NCBI GenBank assembly: GCA_015491615.1
Contig: WFVN01000241.1
Span: 1-6,216, forward strand
Direction: 5' to 3'
From: Gammaproteobacteria bacterium
GTDB taxonomy: Bacteria; Pseudomonadota; Gammaproteobacteria; S012-40
DNA length: 6,216 bases
Position 1 is the stretch's first letter. Each line of letters starts with the position of its first letter. A model generated the notes under the pieces. That model saw only the letters and a program-made list of their open reading frames with translations. It was not told the origin of the DNA and searched no databases. This document shows, one piece after another, positions 1-5,618 of the stretch. The position numbers and the translations under genes were made by a program.

Positions 1-188
1 ACGAAATGGTGGCTTCGCACCTGCGGGACTGGCTGCACGATCAGTGCGGTACCCCGATCGAATTTGAAGAATTCATGGAAAAACTGATGCAAGCGGATGC
101 CGCCGAATTCCAGCGTATCAACGCCGAGGCCATGGCCTGGCTCAAATGGCTACGCCAGATGGCTGCCGCTCAGAATGGGAATCCATGA
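1..188 (+). CDS. cmr5: Cmr5, small subunit of the type III-B effector (3' end only)
   Basis: This is the C-terminal part of a gene that begins left of the window; the frame is open from base 3 and stops with TGA at 186-188. The roughly 61 visible residues are helical and end in a tryptophan-containing helix, A-E-A-M-A-W-L-K-W-L-R-Q-M-A-A-A. This is the usual C-terminal signature of Cmr5, in which an 'EAL.WL.WLKRFA.A'-type helix follows a short acidic helix. Cmr5 proteins are small all-helical subunits (about 120-150 residues) that form the minor filament of the Cmr complex along the crRNA-target duplex. An ATG at 6-8 is very probably internal, because a 60-residue protein would lack the first helices. 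The call rests on this motif and on cmr6 being the next gene on the same strand. A toxin-antitoxin pair on the opposite strand now separates the two. No Cas10 or Cmr1/3/4 sequence is visible. Confidence 0.8.
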   Translation, partial: EMVASHLRDWLHDQCGTPIEFEEFMEKLMQADAAEFQRINAEAMAWLKWLRQMAAAQNGNP

Positions 189-196
189 TGGGGAGT

Positions 197-616
197 TCAG
201 GAAAGTCCGCGCAGGGCCAGAAAGGTCCCCCTGGGCGAGAGAACGGACAAGTCCGCTGTCGGTGCCCAGGCGAGCAAGGCCTTATCGCCGGTCACCAAGG
301 TGTCGATGCGTGCATCCAAGGCTGCGCCCACGATGGGTACGTCGCCAGGGTCGGGAAAATCCGGTGGGGCCACCCAGGCCCTGTCGGGCACCCGTTCCAG
401 GGTGGCGAAGAAACGCTGGGCAAGTCGCAGATGCTCGGGCGACGCATGCAGCTTGCCCGTGAGGATGCGGAACACTTCGGCTTCCACGGTGGGGCAGTAA
501 TGCACGCTCACTTGCCCCATGTCGTGGAGTGCCGTGGCCAGGGATACGAGATCGGCACACAAGCCCCGGCTCACCAGGGCGGCCACCAGCACGTTGCTGT
601 CCAGCAGCAGCCTCAC
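197..616 (-). CDS. PIN-domain toxin (VapC-like ribonuclease) of a type II toxin-antitoxin pair
   Basis: The 139-residue protein has the layout of the COG1569-type PIN toxins ('putative toxin component, PIN family'). The N-terminal strand carries the first metal-binding acid (LLLDSN, D6). A second acidic position lies in the TVEAEV segment (E45/E47), a third in DPGDVPIV (D92) and a fourth in TGDKALL (D111). This is the four-acid set used by PIN ribonucleases to hold Mg2+, and the length is normal. These toxins generally cut tRNA, rRNA or mRNA; the target here cannot be read from sequence. The start is GTG at 616-614, overlapping the antitoxin stop as GTGA, so the two genes are translationally coupled. 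The gene ends 8 nt from the cmr5 stop and is convergent with it. It looks intact. Confidence 0.88.
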   Translation of the reverse strand: MRLLLDSNVLVAALVSRGLCADLVSLATALHDMGQVSVHYCPTVEAEVFRILTGKLHASPEHLRLAQRFFATLERVPDRAWVAPPDFPDPGDVPIVGAALDARIDTLVTGDKALLAWAPTADLSVLSPRGTFLALRGLS

Positions 617-828
617 GACATGAGCTCGAACACGTCTTCGTCGGTGATCAAGCCGGCCTGCTCACCCAAAGGCACCAGCTCGCGGCGGGCCTCCTTGAAG
701 GCCACCAAGGCCAATTGGCGTCGCAGCATCTGGCGCACCAGCTCGCTCTTGCTGCGGTGCTGCCGGCGCGCCAGTTCGGTGAGCTCCGCGTCCAGTTCCT
801 CATCGATGCGTACGGTCAAGGTGGGCAT
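613..828 (-). CDS. Ribbon-helix-helix antitoxin (CopG/RHH family)
   Basis: This 71-residue protein opens with a short strand, TLTVRID (residues 3-9). It is followed by two helices, the second beginning at SKSELVRQMLRRQL (about 26-39), which is the ribbon-helix-helix DNA-binding fold. The C-terminal half (about 40-71, acidic, ending DEDVFELMS) would be the part that wraps and neutralises the toxin. A Shine-Dalgarno sequence (GAGGAA, complementary to 835-840) sits 6 nt before the ATG at 828-826, fixing the start. It is the first gene of a two-gene operon with the PIN toxin. RHH antitoxins normally repress their own promoter by binding short palindromes; a near-palindrome lies just upstream at 853-869. 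Divergent from cmr6. Confidence 0.88.
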   Translation of the reverse strand: MPTLTVRIDEELDAELTELARRQHRSKSELVRQMLRRQLALVAFKEARRELVPLGEQAGLITDEDVFELMS

Positions 829-852
829 GGCAAATTCCTCGGCAAAATCCGC

Positions 853-869
853 GTATTACATCGTAACAC
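853..869. promoter_or_regulatory. Near-palindrome between antitoxin gene and cmr6, candidate RHH operator
   Basis: GTATTAC and GTAACAC flank a 3-bp centre (ATC); the half-sites are inverted copies with one mismatch. The site lies in the 54-bp gap between the divergent antitoxin and cmr6 starts, ending 1 bp before the cmr6 Shine-Dalgarno. On the minus strand a weak extended -10 (TGT-TACGAT, hexamer complementary to 860-865) overlaps the palindrome, with a poor -35 (TAGTCA, complementary to 884-889) 18 bp away. RHH antitoxins commonly bind such palindromes over their own promoter, so autoregulation is plausible. Whether it also affects cmr6 is inference. No convincing + strand promoter was seen here. 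Confidence 0.45.
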
Positions 870-870
870 A

Positions 871-875
871 AGGAG
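871..875 (+). promoter_or_regulatory. Ribosome binding site of cmr6
   Basis: AGGAG lies 7 nt before the ATG at 883. It decides the start: the same frame stays open leftwards to 529, but that extension lies antisense to the toxin-antitoxin genes and encodes nothing Cmr6-like. Confidence 0.75.
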
Positions 876-882
876 TCTTCGC

Positions 883-2220
883 ATGACTACAGCAGCAGTG
901 CCCGCTTACATGGGCAAAGACTTTCGCTCCGCCTCGCCGGGGCTCCGCTTCACTTATTTCCTGGATATTTGGACGGAGCGATCGGATCAAGAAGCAGAAG
1001 TACGCAAGGAGTCAGGAAAAAAGAGCAGAGAGGCGGAAGCGCTGAACCGTGTTTTGTCGCAAAATGGCATGGACGCCGCCATCGAACACATACGCAACCG
1101 GAGAAACTTCCCACGCCTTTGGGAAAAGAACGATTTCGTATCCAGAAAGGTCTGGAGGAAAATCGTCGAACTGAACGAAGACGATCGTGGCCGTTTGTCG
1201 GCCTTGCGGTCGCGCCAAATGGTGATGATCGCTCCGTTTGGTCAGGCGTCTCTTTCGCTGCACGCCGTTTCCACCGCCCCCTTCGCCACCGGCCTGGGCA
1301 ACGAACACCCGCTGGAAAACGGCTTCGCCTTCCTCTGGCCCTACGGCCTGCCCTATCTGCCCGGCTCAGGCGTGAAGGGTGTGGTACGCCGCGCCGCTCA
1401 GGAGCTGGCCGAGGGTCTATGGGGAGAGACCCATGGTTGGTCGAACGAAGCGTGCTGTGAGTATCCGGCCAAACCGACCGGAGAGAGAGGGGAAATGCCC
1501 CGCCTTTCCATGATCGACCTTCTGTTCGGGCGTGAACCGCCCTCGGGCGACAGCGACCACTTTCGTGGTTGTCTCACCTTCTGGGACGTCTTCCCGCAGA
1601 TTCACGGCAACAAGCTGCGCGTGGAGATCATGACGCCCCACCAGAAGCACTACTACCAAGCAGGGGAAGCACCGCATGACAGCGGCATGCCGGTGCCCAT
1701 TTCGTTTCTTTCCATCCCACCCAAGTCCCAATTCACTTTCCACGTGGTGTGCAACACCCAGCGCCTGGAAAAACTGGCGCCCGAGCTGGTGAATCAATGG
1801 CAAGACCTCCTGCGCGCAGCCTTCCAGCACGCCTTCGAGTGGCTCGGTTTCGGTGCCAAGACGGCGGTGGGTTATGGCGTCATGGAACGGGACAAAAAGG
1901 CGGAAGCGGCTGCCCGGGAAGAACGAGAGAAATTGGAAAAAGAAGCTCGCAAGTCCAGCATGTCCGAAGAAGAACGCAAGATCGAGGACCTGCGCGAACT
2001 CTACGAAAAGGAAAAGGCCACCGGGCGGTTGCAACCCAATGGACCGGTTGCCGAACGCCGCGTCAAACTCCTGGAGGAAACCCTCCAGTGGGAAGATCCC
2101 GAACTACGCCGCAAGGCGGGAGAGCTGTTGCGCCAGATCGCCAAGGACCTCAAATGGCCGAAGCGGCGGGAGCGGGAGGCCAAGGCCCAGGTACGCGAAC
2201 TGCTTGGCGAGGCCCCATGA
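883..2220 (+). CDS. cmr6: Cmr6, RAMP-superfamily subunit of the type III-B effector
   Basis: This 445-residue protein caps the 3'-end side of the Cmr complex on the crRNA. The N-terminus (VPAYMGKDF..ASPGLRF, residues 6-23) resembles other proteobacterial Cmr6 proteins. The RAMP core starts near residue 112. It carries the strongest family signature at 131-171: TAPFATGLGNEHPLENGFAF, then PYGLPYLPGSGVKGVVRRAA. The RAMP glycine-rich loop is at 322-332 (GFGAKTAVGYG). Residues about 333-445 form a highly charged, Glu/Lys/Arg-rich tail likely to be helical or coiled-coil; its role is unknown. The start is set by AGGAG at 871-875. The stop overlaps the csx16 start (ATGA, 2217-2220), so the two are translationally coupled. 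cmr5 lies upstream on the same strand but is separated by an antisense toxin-antitoxin pair, so readthrough from cmr5 or a local promoter must supply transcription. The gene appears intact. Confidence 0.93.
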   Translation: MTTAAVPAYMGKDFRSASPGLRFTYFLDIWTERSDQEAEVRKESGKKSREAEALNRVLSQNGMDAAIEHIRNRRNFPRLWEKNDFVSRKVWRKIVELNEDDRGRLSALRSRQMVMIAPFGQASLSLHAVSTAPFATGLGNEHPLENGFAFLWPYGLPYLPGSGVKGVVRRAAQELAEGLWGETHGWSNEACCEYPAKPTGERGEMPRLSMIDLLFGREPPSGDSDHFRGCLTFWDVFPQIHGNKLRVEIMTPHQKHYYQAGEAPHDSGMPVPISFLSIPPKSQFTFHVVCNTQRLEKLAPELVNQWQDLLRAAFQHAFEWLGFGAKTAVGYGVMERDKKAEAAAREEREKLEKEARKSSMSEEERKIEDLRELYEKEKATGRLQPNGPVAERRVKLLEETLQWEDPELRRKAGELLRQIAKDLKWPKRREREAKAQVRELLGEAP

Positions 2221-2579
2221 GTGTCATCGCCGTCACCCGCCACCCCGCCATCCGTAAGTGGCTGGCCCGGCAGGGCGTTTGGGTGGACCACTTCACCGAT
2301 CACCTGGAAATCGATCGGATCCAGCCGGGTGACACCGTCATAGGTACCCTGCCGGTGCACCTCGCCGCCGAGGTGCGCCGGCGTGGTGGCCGGCATCAAC
2401 ACCTGGCGCTGGAGTTGCCGCCCGAGGCCCGGGGAAAAGAACTCGGTGCCGACGACATGGAGCGCGCTACGGCGCCCGTCTGGAGCCCTACGAGGTGCAC
2501 TCCGGTTGGTGGCAAGCCTGCCACATCACTGCGTTTGAAATGTTTCTGCGACACTGCCCATCGACCGAAGGCGATGTAG
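2217..2579 (+). CDS. csx16: Csx16-family protein (cyclic-oligoadenylate ring nuclease family), C-terminus apparently frameshifted
   Basis: Residues 1-82 match the Csx16 (VVA1548) pattern. They comprise the N-terminal strand with VTRHP (4-10), a WL..QG.WVDHFTDHL segment, then GDTVIGTLPVHLAAEV (38-53) and LELPPEARGKELGADDMER. Csx16 proteins are small (about 100 residues), sit beside type III effectors, and members have been shown to degrade cyclic oligoadenylates, switching off signalling. The expected ending, a strand like GARLEPYEV, is present in the DNA at 2468-2497 but in the -1 frame. In the frame as given the last 36 or so residues (TAPVWSPTRC...) are unlike the family. The protein therefore runs to 120 residues with a foreign tail. 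The ATG overlaps the cmr6 stop. Whether the product is active is uncertain; the core residues are retained. Confidence 0.8.
   Translation: MSVIAVTRHPAIRKWLARQGVWVDHFTDHLEIDRIQPGDTVIGTLPVHLAAEVRRRGGRHQHLALELPPEARGKELGADDMERATAPVWSPTRCTPVGGKPATSLRLKCFCDTAHRPKAM
2463..2497 (+). other. Site of apparent frameshift in csx16
   Basis: Up to the codon at 2463-2465 the csx16 frame encodes family-like sequence (..DDMER). From 2468 the family-like continuation YGARLEPYEV is read in the -1 frame. The junction reads GAGCGCGCTACGG; removing one GC unit, or adding one base, would restore E-R-Y-G-A-R-L. The GCGC dinucleotide run is a plausible place for a slippage mutation or a sequencing error. No classical slippery heptamer is present, so programmed frameshifting is less likely. 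The -1 frame then stays open to 2860, through the start of the next gene, so a clean csx16 stop is also missing in that frame. Confidence 0.6.
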
Positions 2580-2592
2580 ACAAGGGGGCAGC

Positions 2593-3225
2593 ATGGAAGT
2601 TTTGCTGGGAGACAATGGCCAGCTTTTTGGTTGGAGCGAGCGTTTCTGGTTGTTGTTCGATCAAGCCGGCACCCTGTTGGGCAATCTTCTCATGCTCTTT
2701 TCGTTGGGGGCAGCCGTCTTGGGATTTTTCAAGCGGGAAAAATTGCGCCGCTGGCTGCACCGGAACACCTTCCCCGAAGTGGGCGGGGAGGACATTCCCC
2801 AGGATCGTGACAGCCTCTTGTTCACCTTCAGCCGGGAAGACTTACCACGTTGGGTCGTGACTCGACTTCGTCCTAAATGGGTGGGGCTGGTCCCGTCCCA
2901 AGAGACTCGCGCGGCAGCCGAACGCCTGAAGAGAAACCTCGAGGCCAACGGCATCCTTGTGCGCCTGCACACGGTGGACGATCCCGACGACCCGGGACTC
3001 GCTCAAATCGCCGTGCGCGAGCTCATCCACAAAGCCCGCACGGAAGGGTTCGAGCACCCGGCCGTGGATGTCACCGGTGGCAAGGTGCCCATGAGCCTTG
3101 GGGCTTTCATGGCGGCTGAAGAGGCCGGCGTTCCCACGTTCTACGTCACCTCCGAATACGATCGGGAAAGCCGTCGGGTTCGTCCAGGCAGCCAACGCAT
3201 CGTCAACGTCAGCATCCCGGTGTGA
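2593..3225 (+). CDS. cam1: Cam1-like membrane CARF protein (cyclic-oligoadenylate-gated effector)
   Basis: The 210-residue protein has one hydrophobic segment at about residues 25-46 (AGTLLGNLLMLFSLGAAVLG), flanked on the C-terminal side by a basic stretch, KREKLRRWLHR (47-57), fitting a single N-terminal transmembrane helix with the rest in the cytoplasm. From about 75 it reads as a CARF domain: a Rossmann strand WVGLVPSQET (97-105), then the diagnostic ligand-binding segment VDVTGGKVPMSLGAFMAAEE (158-177), then VPTFYVTSEYD. Size and order match Cam1, a roughly 206-residue TM-CARF protein known to bind cA4, oligomerise through its helix and depolarise the membrane during phage infection. A purine-rich Shine-Dalgarno (AAGGGGG, 2582-2588) precedes the ATG. 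It follows csx16 by 13 nt and precedes cas2 by 3 nt, so all are probably co-transcribed. A different TM-CARF family is possible; the ligand is inferred. Confidence 0.78.
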   Translation: MEVLLGDNGQLFGWSERFWLLFDQAGTLLGNLLMLFSLGAAVLGFFKREKLRRWLHRNTFPEVGGEDIPQDRDSLLFTFSREDLPRWVVTRLRPKWVGLVPSQETRAAAERLKRNLEANGILVRLHTVDDPDDPGLAQIAVRELIHKARTEGFEHPAVDVTGGKVPMSLGAFMAAEEAGVPTFYVTSEYDRESRRVRPGSQRIVNVSIPV

Positions 3226-3228
3226 ACC

Positions 3229-3510
3229 ATGAGCGCTCGCCGCCTTTATCTCGCCGCCTACGACATCACTGACCCGAAACGCCTACGGCGCGCTTTGGAC
3301 GTCGTTCGCGACTATGCCACCGGCGGCCAGAAATCCGTCCATGAATGCTTTCTCACCGACCACGAACGGAACGAACTCCTGGAACGCATGGACGACATCA
3401 TCACCACCGAAGACCGTTTTTTCCTTCTGCGCGTCACTCCTCGACGCAAACCGCGCGCCCTGGGTCAGGCCCGCCTGCCCACTGAGCCTCGGTATTTCTA
3501 CGTGGGATGA
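3229..3510 (+). CDS. cas2: Cas2, first copy
   Basis: This 93-residue protein has the normal Cas2 length. The first strand ends in YLAAYDIT with the conserved aspartate D12, followed by DPKRLRRALDVVRDYATGGQKSVHECFL (15-42). This is the ferredoxin-like beta-alpha-beta pattern of Cas2 with its Q-x-S-V-x-E motif. Cas2 dimers bridge two Cas1 dimers in the integrase that inserts new spacers at the leader-repeat junction. It starts 3 nt after the cam1 stop and ends 4 nt before the cas1 ATG, forming the expected partner pair with the following canonical Cas1. It differs clearly from the second Cas2 at 5286-5618, for example in having an Arg/Pro-rich C-terminal strand and no acidic insert. Confidence 0.93.
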   Translation: MSARRLYLAAYDITDPKRLRRALDVVRDYATGGQKSVHECFLTDHERNELLERMDDIITTEDRFFLLRVTPRRKPRALGQARLPTEPRYFYVG

Positions 3511-3514
3511 AACC

Positions 3515-4462
3515 ATGAGCACCCTCTACATCGACCGCCGTGGATCCGAGCTCCGCCATCAGGGGAAGGCCCTCGTGTTGCGCGTCGCCGGCGAACGACA
3601 ACAAGTCGTGCCACTCAACCTCCTGGAACGCGTCGTCATCCAGGGAAAAATGGAAACCGACACCACCACCCTCGCCCTCATCGCCGATGCAGGCATCACC
3701 GTTCACCTCATCAGCGGGCGCAAGGGCGAGCGTCTTGCCACCCTCTTGGGATCCCTCCACAACGACGCCCGGCGCCGCATCGCCCAGTACCGCGCCCATA
3801 CCGACCCGCGCCAGGCCACTGCCATCGCACGTGCCATCCTCGTGCGCAAAGTGCAGGGCCAGCGGCGCATCCTGCAAAAGGCCCTCGCGCGCCGTCCTGA
3901 TCTCCGTCAACCTCTGAGCGCGGCCATTGCCCAATTGCGCGCCATCCAAGCGCAAGTAAGAGAAGATCCACAAAATCTCCAACGCCTGCGGGGCCTTGAG
4001 GGCGCAGCCGCGGCCCGATACTTCACCGCTTTTGTGCGCCTCTTTCCCGCAGGCTTGGGATTCACTGGGCGCAAGCGTCGCCCACCTCCCGACCCGGTCA
4101 ACGCCTTGCTTTCATTGACCTACACCCTCGTGCATGGTGACGCCCTTGCCCAGGTTCACGCTGCTGGCCTCGATCCCTACCTTGGTTTCCTGCATGAACC
4201 CGACTACGCTCGCCCCTCTCTCGCTGCCGACCTTATGGAACCTCTGCGACCGCGAGTGGACGCCTGGGTCTGGGAACAATTCCGTGAGCGCAAACTGCGG
4301 TCAGAGCGTTTCACCCAGCGGGATGGCCAAGGCTGCCACCTCGACAAAGAAGGCCGCGCTTATTTCTACCCGGCTTATGAAGAAGCCGCCCGTCCCTGGC
4401 GCAAATGGTTGCGTGTTGCCACCTACACCCTCGTCCGACACCTCCAGGAGGAAACCCCATGA
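3515..4462 (+). CDS. cas1: Cas1 integrase, canonical copy
   Basis: This 315-residue protein is the catalytic subunit of the spacer-acquisition complex. The N-terminal beta domain is at about 1-80 (LYIDRRGSELRHQGKALVLR, then LALIADAGITVHLIS). The alpha-helical catalytic domain follows. All three metal-ligand motifs are visible: E162 in RGLEGAAAARYF, H227 in GLDPYLGFLHEP, and D239/E242 in AADLMEPLRP. The family signature DPVNALLSLTYTLV lies at 193-206. It is therefore expected to be an active integrase. The start at ATG 3515 was chosen because it gives the standard N-terminus; the frame is open further left (to 3314), but that part overlaps cas2 out of frame. No reverse-transcriptase or Cas6 fusion is present. 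The stop overlaps the ATG of the second Cas1-like gene (ATGA, 4459-4462). Confidence 0.95.
   Translation: MSTLYIDRRGSELRHQGKALVLRVAGERQQVVPLNLLERVVIQGKMETDTTTLALIADAGITVHLISGRKGERLATLLGSLHNDARRRIAQYRAHTDPRQATAIARAILVRKVQGQRRILQKALARRPDLRQPLSAAIAQLRAIQAQVREDPQNLQRLRGLEGAAAARYFTAFVRLFPAGLGFTGRKRRPPPDPVNALLSLTYTLVHGDALAQVHAAGLDPYLGFLHEPDYARPSLAADLMEPLRPRVDAWVWEQFRERKLRSERFTQRDGQGCHLDKEGRAYFYPAYEEAARPWRKWLRVATYTLVRHLQEETP
4446..4451 (+). promoter_or_regulatory. Ribosome binding site of the second cas1-like gene
   Basis: AGGAGG lies inside the end of cas1, 7 nt before the ATG at 4459. It fixes that start and shows the second gene has its own strong initiation signal in addition to coupling by the ATGA overlap. 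Confidence 0.75.
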
Positions 4463-5265
4463 CCCTGGAACCCGATCCCAAGCCCCTCTACCTGGAGCCT
4501 GAAGCCCCCTTGCGCATTGGCGTCGAAGGGTCGGCACTGCACATAGAACACGAAGACGGGCGGGATCAATATCTGCCCCTTCGTCGCATCTCGCGCATCA
4601 TCGCCCACGAACGGGTCCAATTCGACACCGAAGCCCTGCTTAAAATCACTCGCCGCGGCATTCCCATACTCATTCATTCCGACGAACATCCCCATGCCCG
4701 CATCGTTGGTCCCGCTCCTCATCCTGCTTCGTTGCGGCAAAGATTCATCGACCTGCTCGCCCGCCCTGACTGGGAAGACCGTTACTGCGACTGGCAACGC
4801 GCCATGCACCGGCGTATCGCCACCGTACTCGTCCACCGCCTGAAGGCTCCAAAAAGCCTGGCCAACGACCCCGAAGCCCTTAGGAACTGGATAGAAAATC
4901 AAGTGGAACGGGAAAGCGACGTGGAAACTCGCCGAAAAACCGCCTATCGGTTCCGGCAGCTCAACCTCGCATGGATGCAACAACGCCTGCTTCGACACGG
5001 TTTCGGGGGTGAAGAAGAAACCCTCCTCTACGACACCATCGATCTCCCGGCGCGTCTTGGTAGACTGCTGGACGACCGCACCCAAACCATTCGCCTGGGG
5101 TGGTTGCGTCGGCGGCGTCACTGGGCTGAAAAGAGAAATACGCCATTGCCAAGTGTCAACGAAAGGCAAATCGTTCGCGTCTACGAAAAGGATGCGGCGC
5201 GCATCGCACGCCTCGGAGACGACATCATCAACCGTTTGCACCGGTGGGTTGTCGGTATTCAGTGA
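4459..5265 (+). CDS. Divergent compact Cas1-like protein (second Cas1, Cas1')
   Basis: The 268-residue protein is recognisable as Cas1-like mainly by its N-terminal domain. LYLEPEAPLRIGVEGSALHI (10-29), LPLRRISRIIAHERVQFDTE (39-58) and ALLKITRRGIPILIHSDE (59-76) follow the strand order of the Cas1 beta domain. A helical domain follows (SLRQRFIDLL.., about 91 onward). It is 47 residues shorter than the neighbour Cas1 and lacks the DPVNALLS and GFLHE signatures. A tentative match can be made: E156 (VETRRKTAYRF, Tyr at +7 as in Cas1 E162) and H180...YDTIDL (D192/D195). This would imply loss of about 40 residues between the Glu and His motifs. It may be an inactive structural partner or a minimal integrase; sequence alone does not decide. 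It overlaps cas1 by 4 nt and is followed, 20 nt on, by a second cas2, its probable partner. Confidence 0.72.
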   Translation: MTLEPDPKPLYLEPEAPLRIGVEGSALHIEHEDGRDQYLPLRRISRIIAHERVQFDTEALLKITRRGIPILIHSDEHPHARIVGPAPHPASLRQRFIDLLARPDWEDRYCDWQRAMHRRIATVLVHRLKAPKSLANDPEALRNWIENQVERESDVETRRKTAYRFRQLNLAWMQQRLLRHGFGGEEETLLYDTIDLPARLGRLLDDRTQTIRLGWLRRRRHWAEKRNTPLPSVNERQIVRVYEKDAARIARLGDDIINRLHRWVVGIQ

Positions 5266-5271
5266 AATCGG

Positions 5272-5278
5272 AAGGAGG
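5272..5278 (+). promoter_or_regulatory. Strong ribosome binding site of the second cas2
   Basis: AAGGAGG, a full Shine-Dalgarno match, lies 7 nt before the ATG at 5286. It selects this start over an in-frame upstream start near 5244 that lies inside the preceding gene. Confidence 0.8.
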
Positions 5279-5285
5279 CTCTCAC

Positions 5286-5618
5286 ATGCCCAAAAGCAAG
5301 CTCCAGCCCTATCTTCTTTGCTACGACATCTCCGACGACAAGCGCCTATCCAGAATCCATCGTACTGCGGTGGAAAATGGACAGCCGATCCAATACTCCG
5401 TATTTCTGTTGATCAAAACGGAAGAAGAACTCGAAAACCTAATCCGAGAGCTGCAGCAAGAAATGGACCCAAAAGAAGACGACATACGCATATACCCCCT
5501 CAACAACCCCGCTCGGGTAGATACCCTCGGCCAACCCGTACGACCGGAAGGAATCTATCTCATCGACACCGAAGTGAAAGTGGACTTTGCAAACCCTAAA
5601 CGGGATGAATTAGAATGA
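5286..5618 (+). CDS. cas2: Cas2, second divergent copy (Cas2')
   Basis: The 110-residue protein has a clear Cas2 N-terminus: YLLCYDISDDKRLSRIHRTA (9-28), with the conserved aspartate D14, then QPIQYSVFLL (33-42). The middle is Glu/Lys-rich (EEELENLIRELQQEMDPKED). It is followed by the strands IRIYPLN and GIYLID typical of the second half of the fold. It has little identity with the first Cas2 beyond these family positions, so this is not a recent duplication. It also looks clearly AT-richer than the first cas2-cas1 pair, by eye. With the preceding Cas1-like gene it mirrors the first pair (cas2-cas1 / cas1'-cas2'). It is the last gene before the leader and array, where an adaptation gene is expected. 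Confidence 0.88.
   Translation: MPKSKLQPYLLCYDISDDKRLSRIHRTAVENGQPIQYSVFLLIKTEEELENLIRELQQEMDPKEDDIRIYPLNNPARVDTLGQPVRPEGIYLIDTEVKVDFANPKRDELE

Noticed and set aside
529..882. In-frame leftward extension of cmr6 to 529
   Set aside because: It lies antisense to the toxin-antitoxin genes, encodes no Cmr6-like sequence, and a good ribosome binding site fixes the start at 883.
189..882. Toxin-antitoxin segment as part of a transposon or insertion sequence
   Set aside because: No transposase, terminal inverted repeats or flanking direct repeats could be found at either boundary.
1417..2034. Minus-strand open frame opposite cmr6
   Set aside because: Antisense shadow of a strongly supported gene; no domain or initiation signal recognised.
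2495..2860. Open frame overlapping the end of csx16 and the start of cam1
   Set aside because: Only its beginning, continuing the Csx16 strand, looks like protein; from 2593 on it is an off-frame reading of cam1.
4423..5241. Long minus-strand open frame opposite the second cas1-like gene
   Set aside because: It is an antisense reading of a coding region in GC-rich DNA with no recognisable domain; the + strand gene has a ribosome binding site and family similarity.
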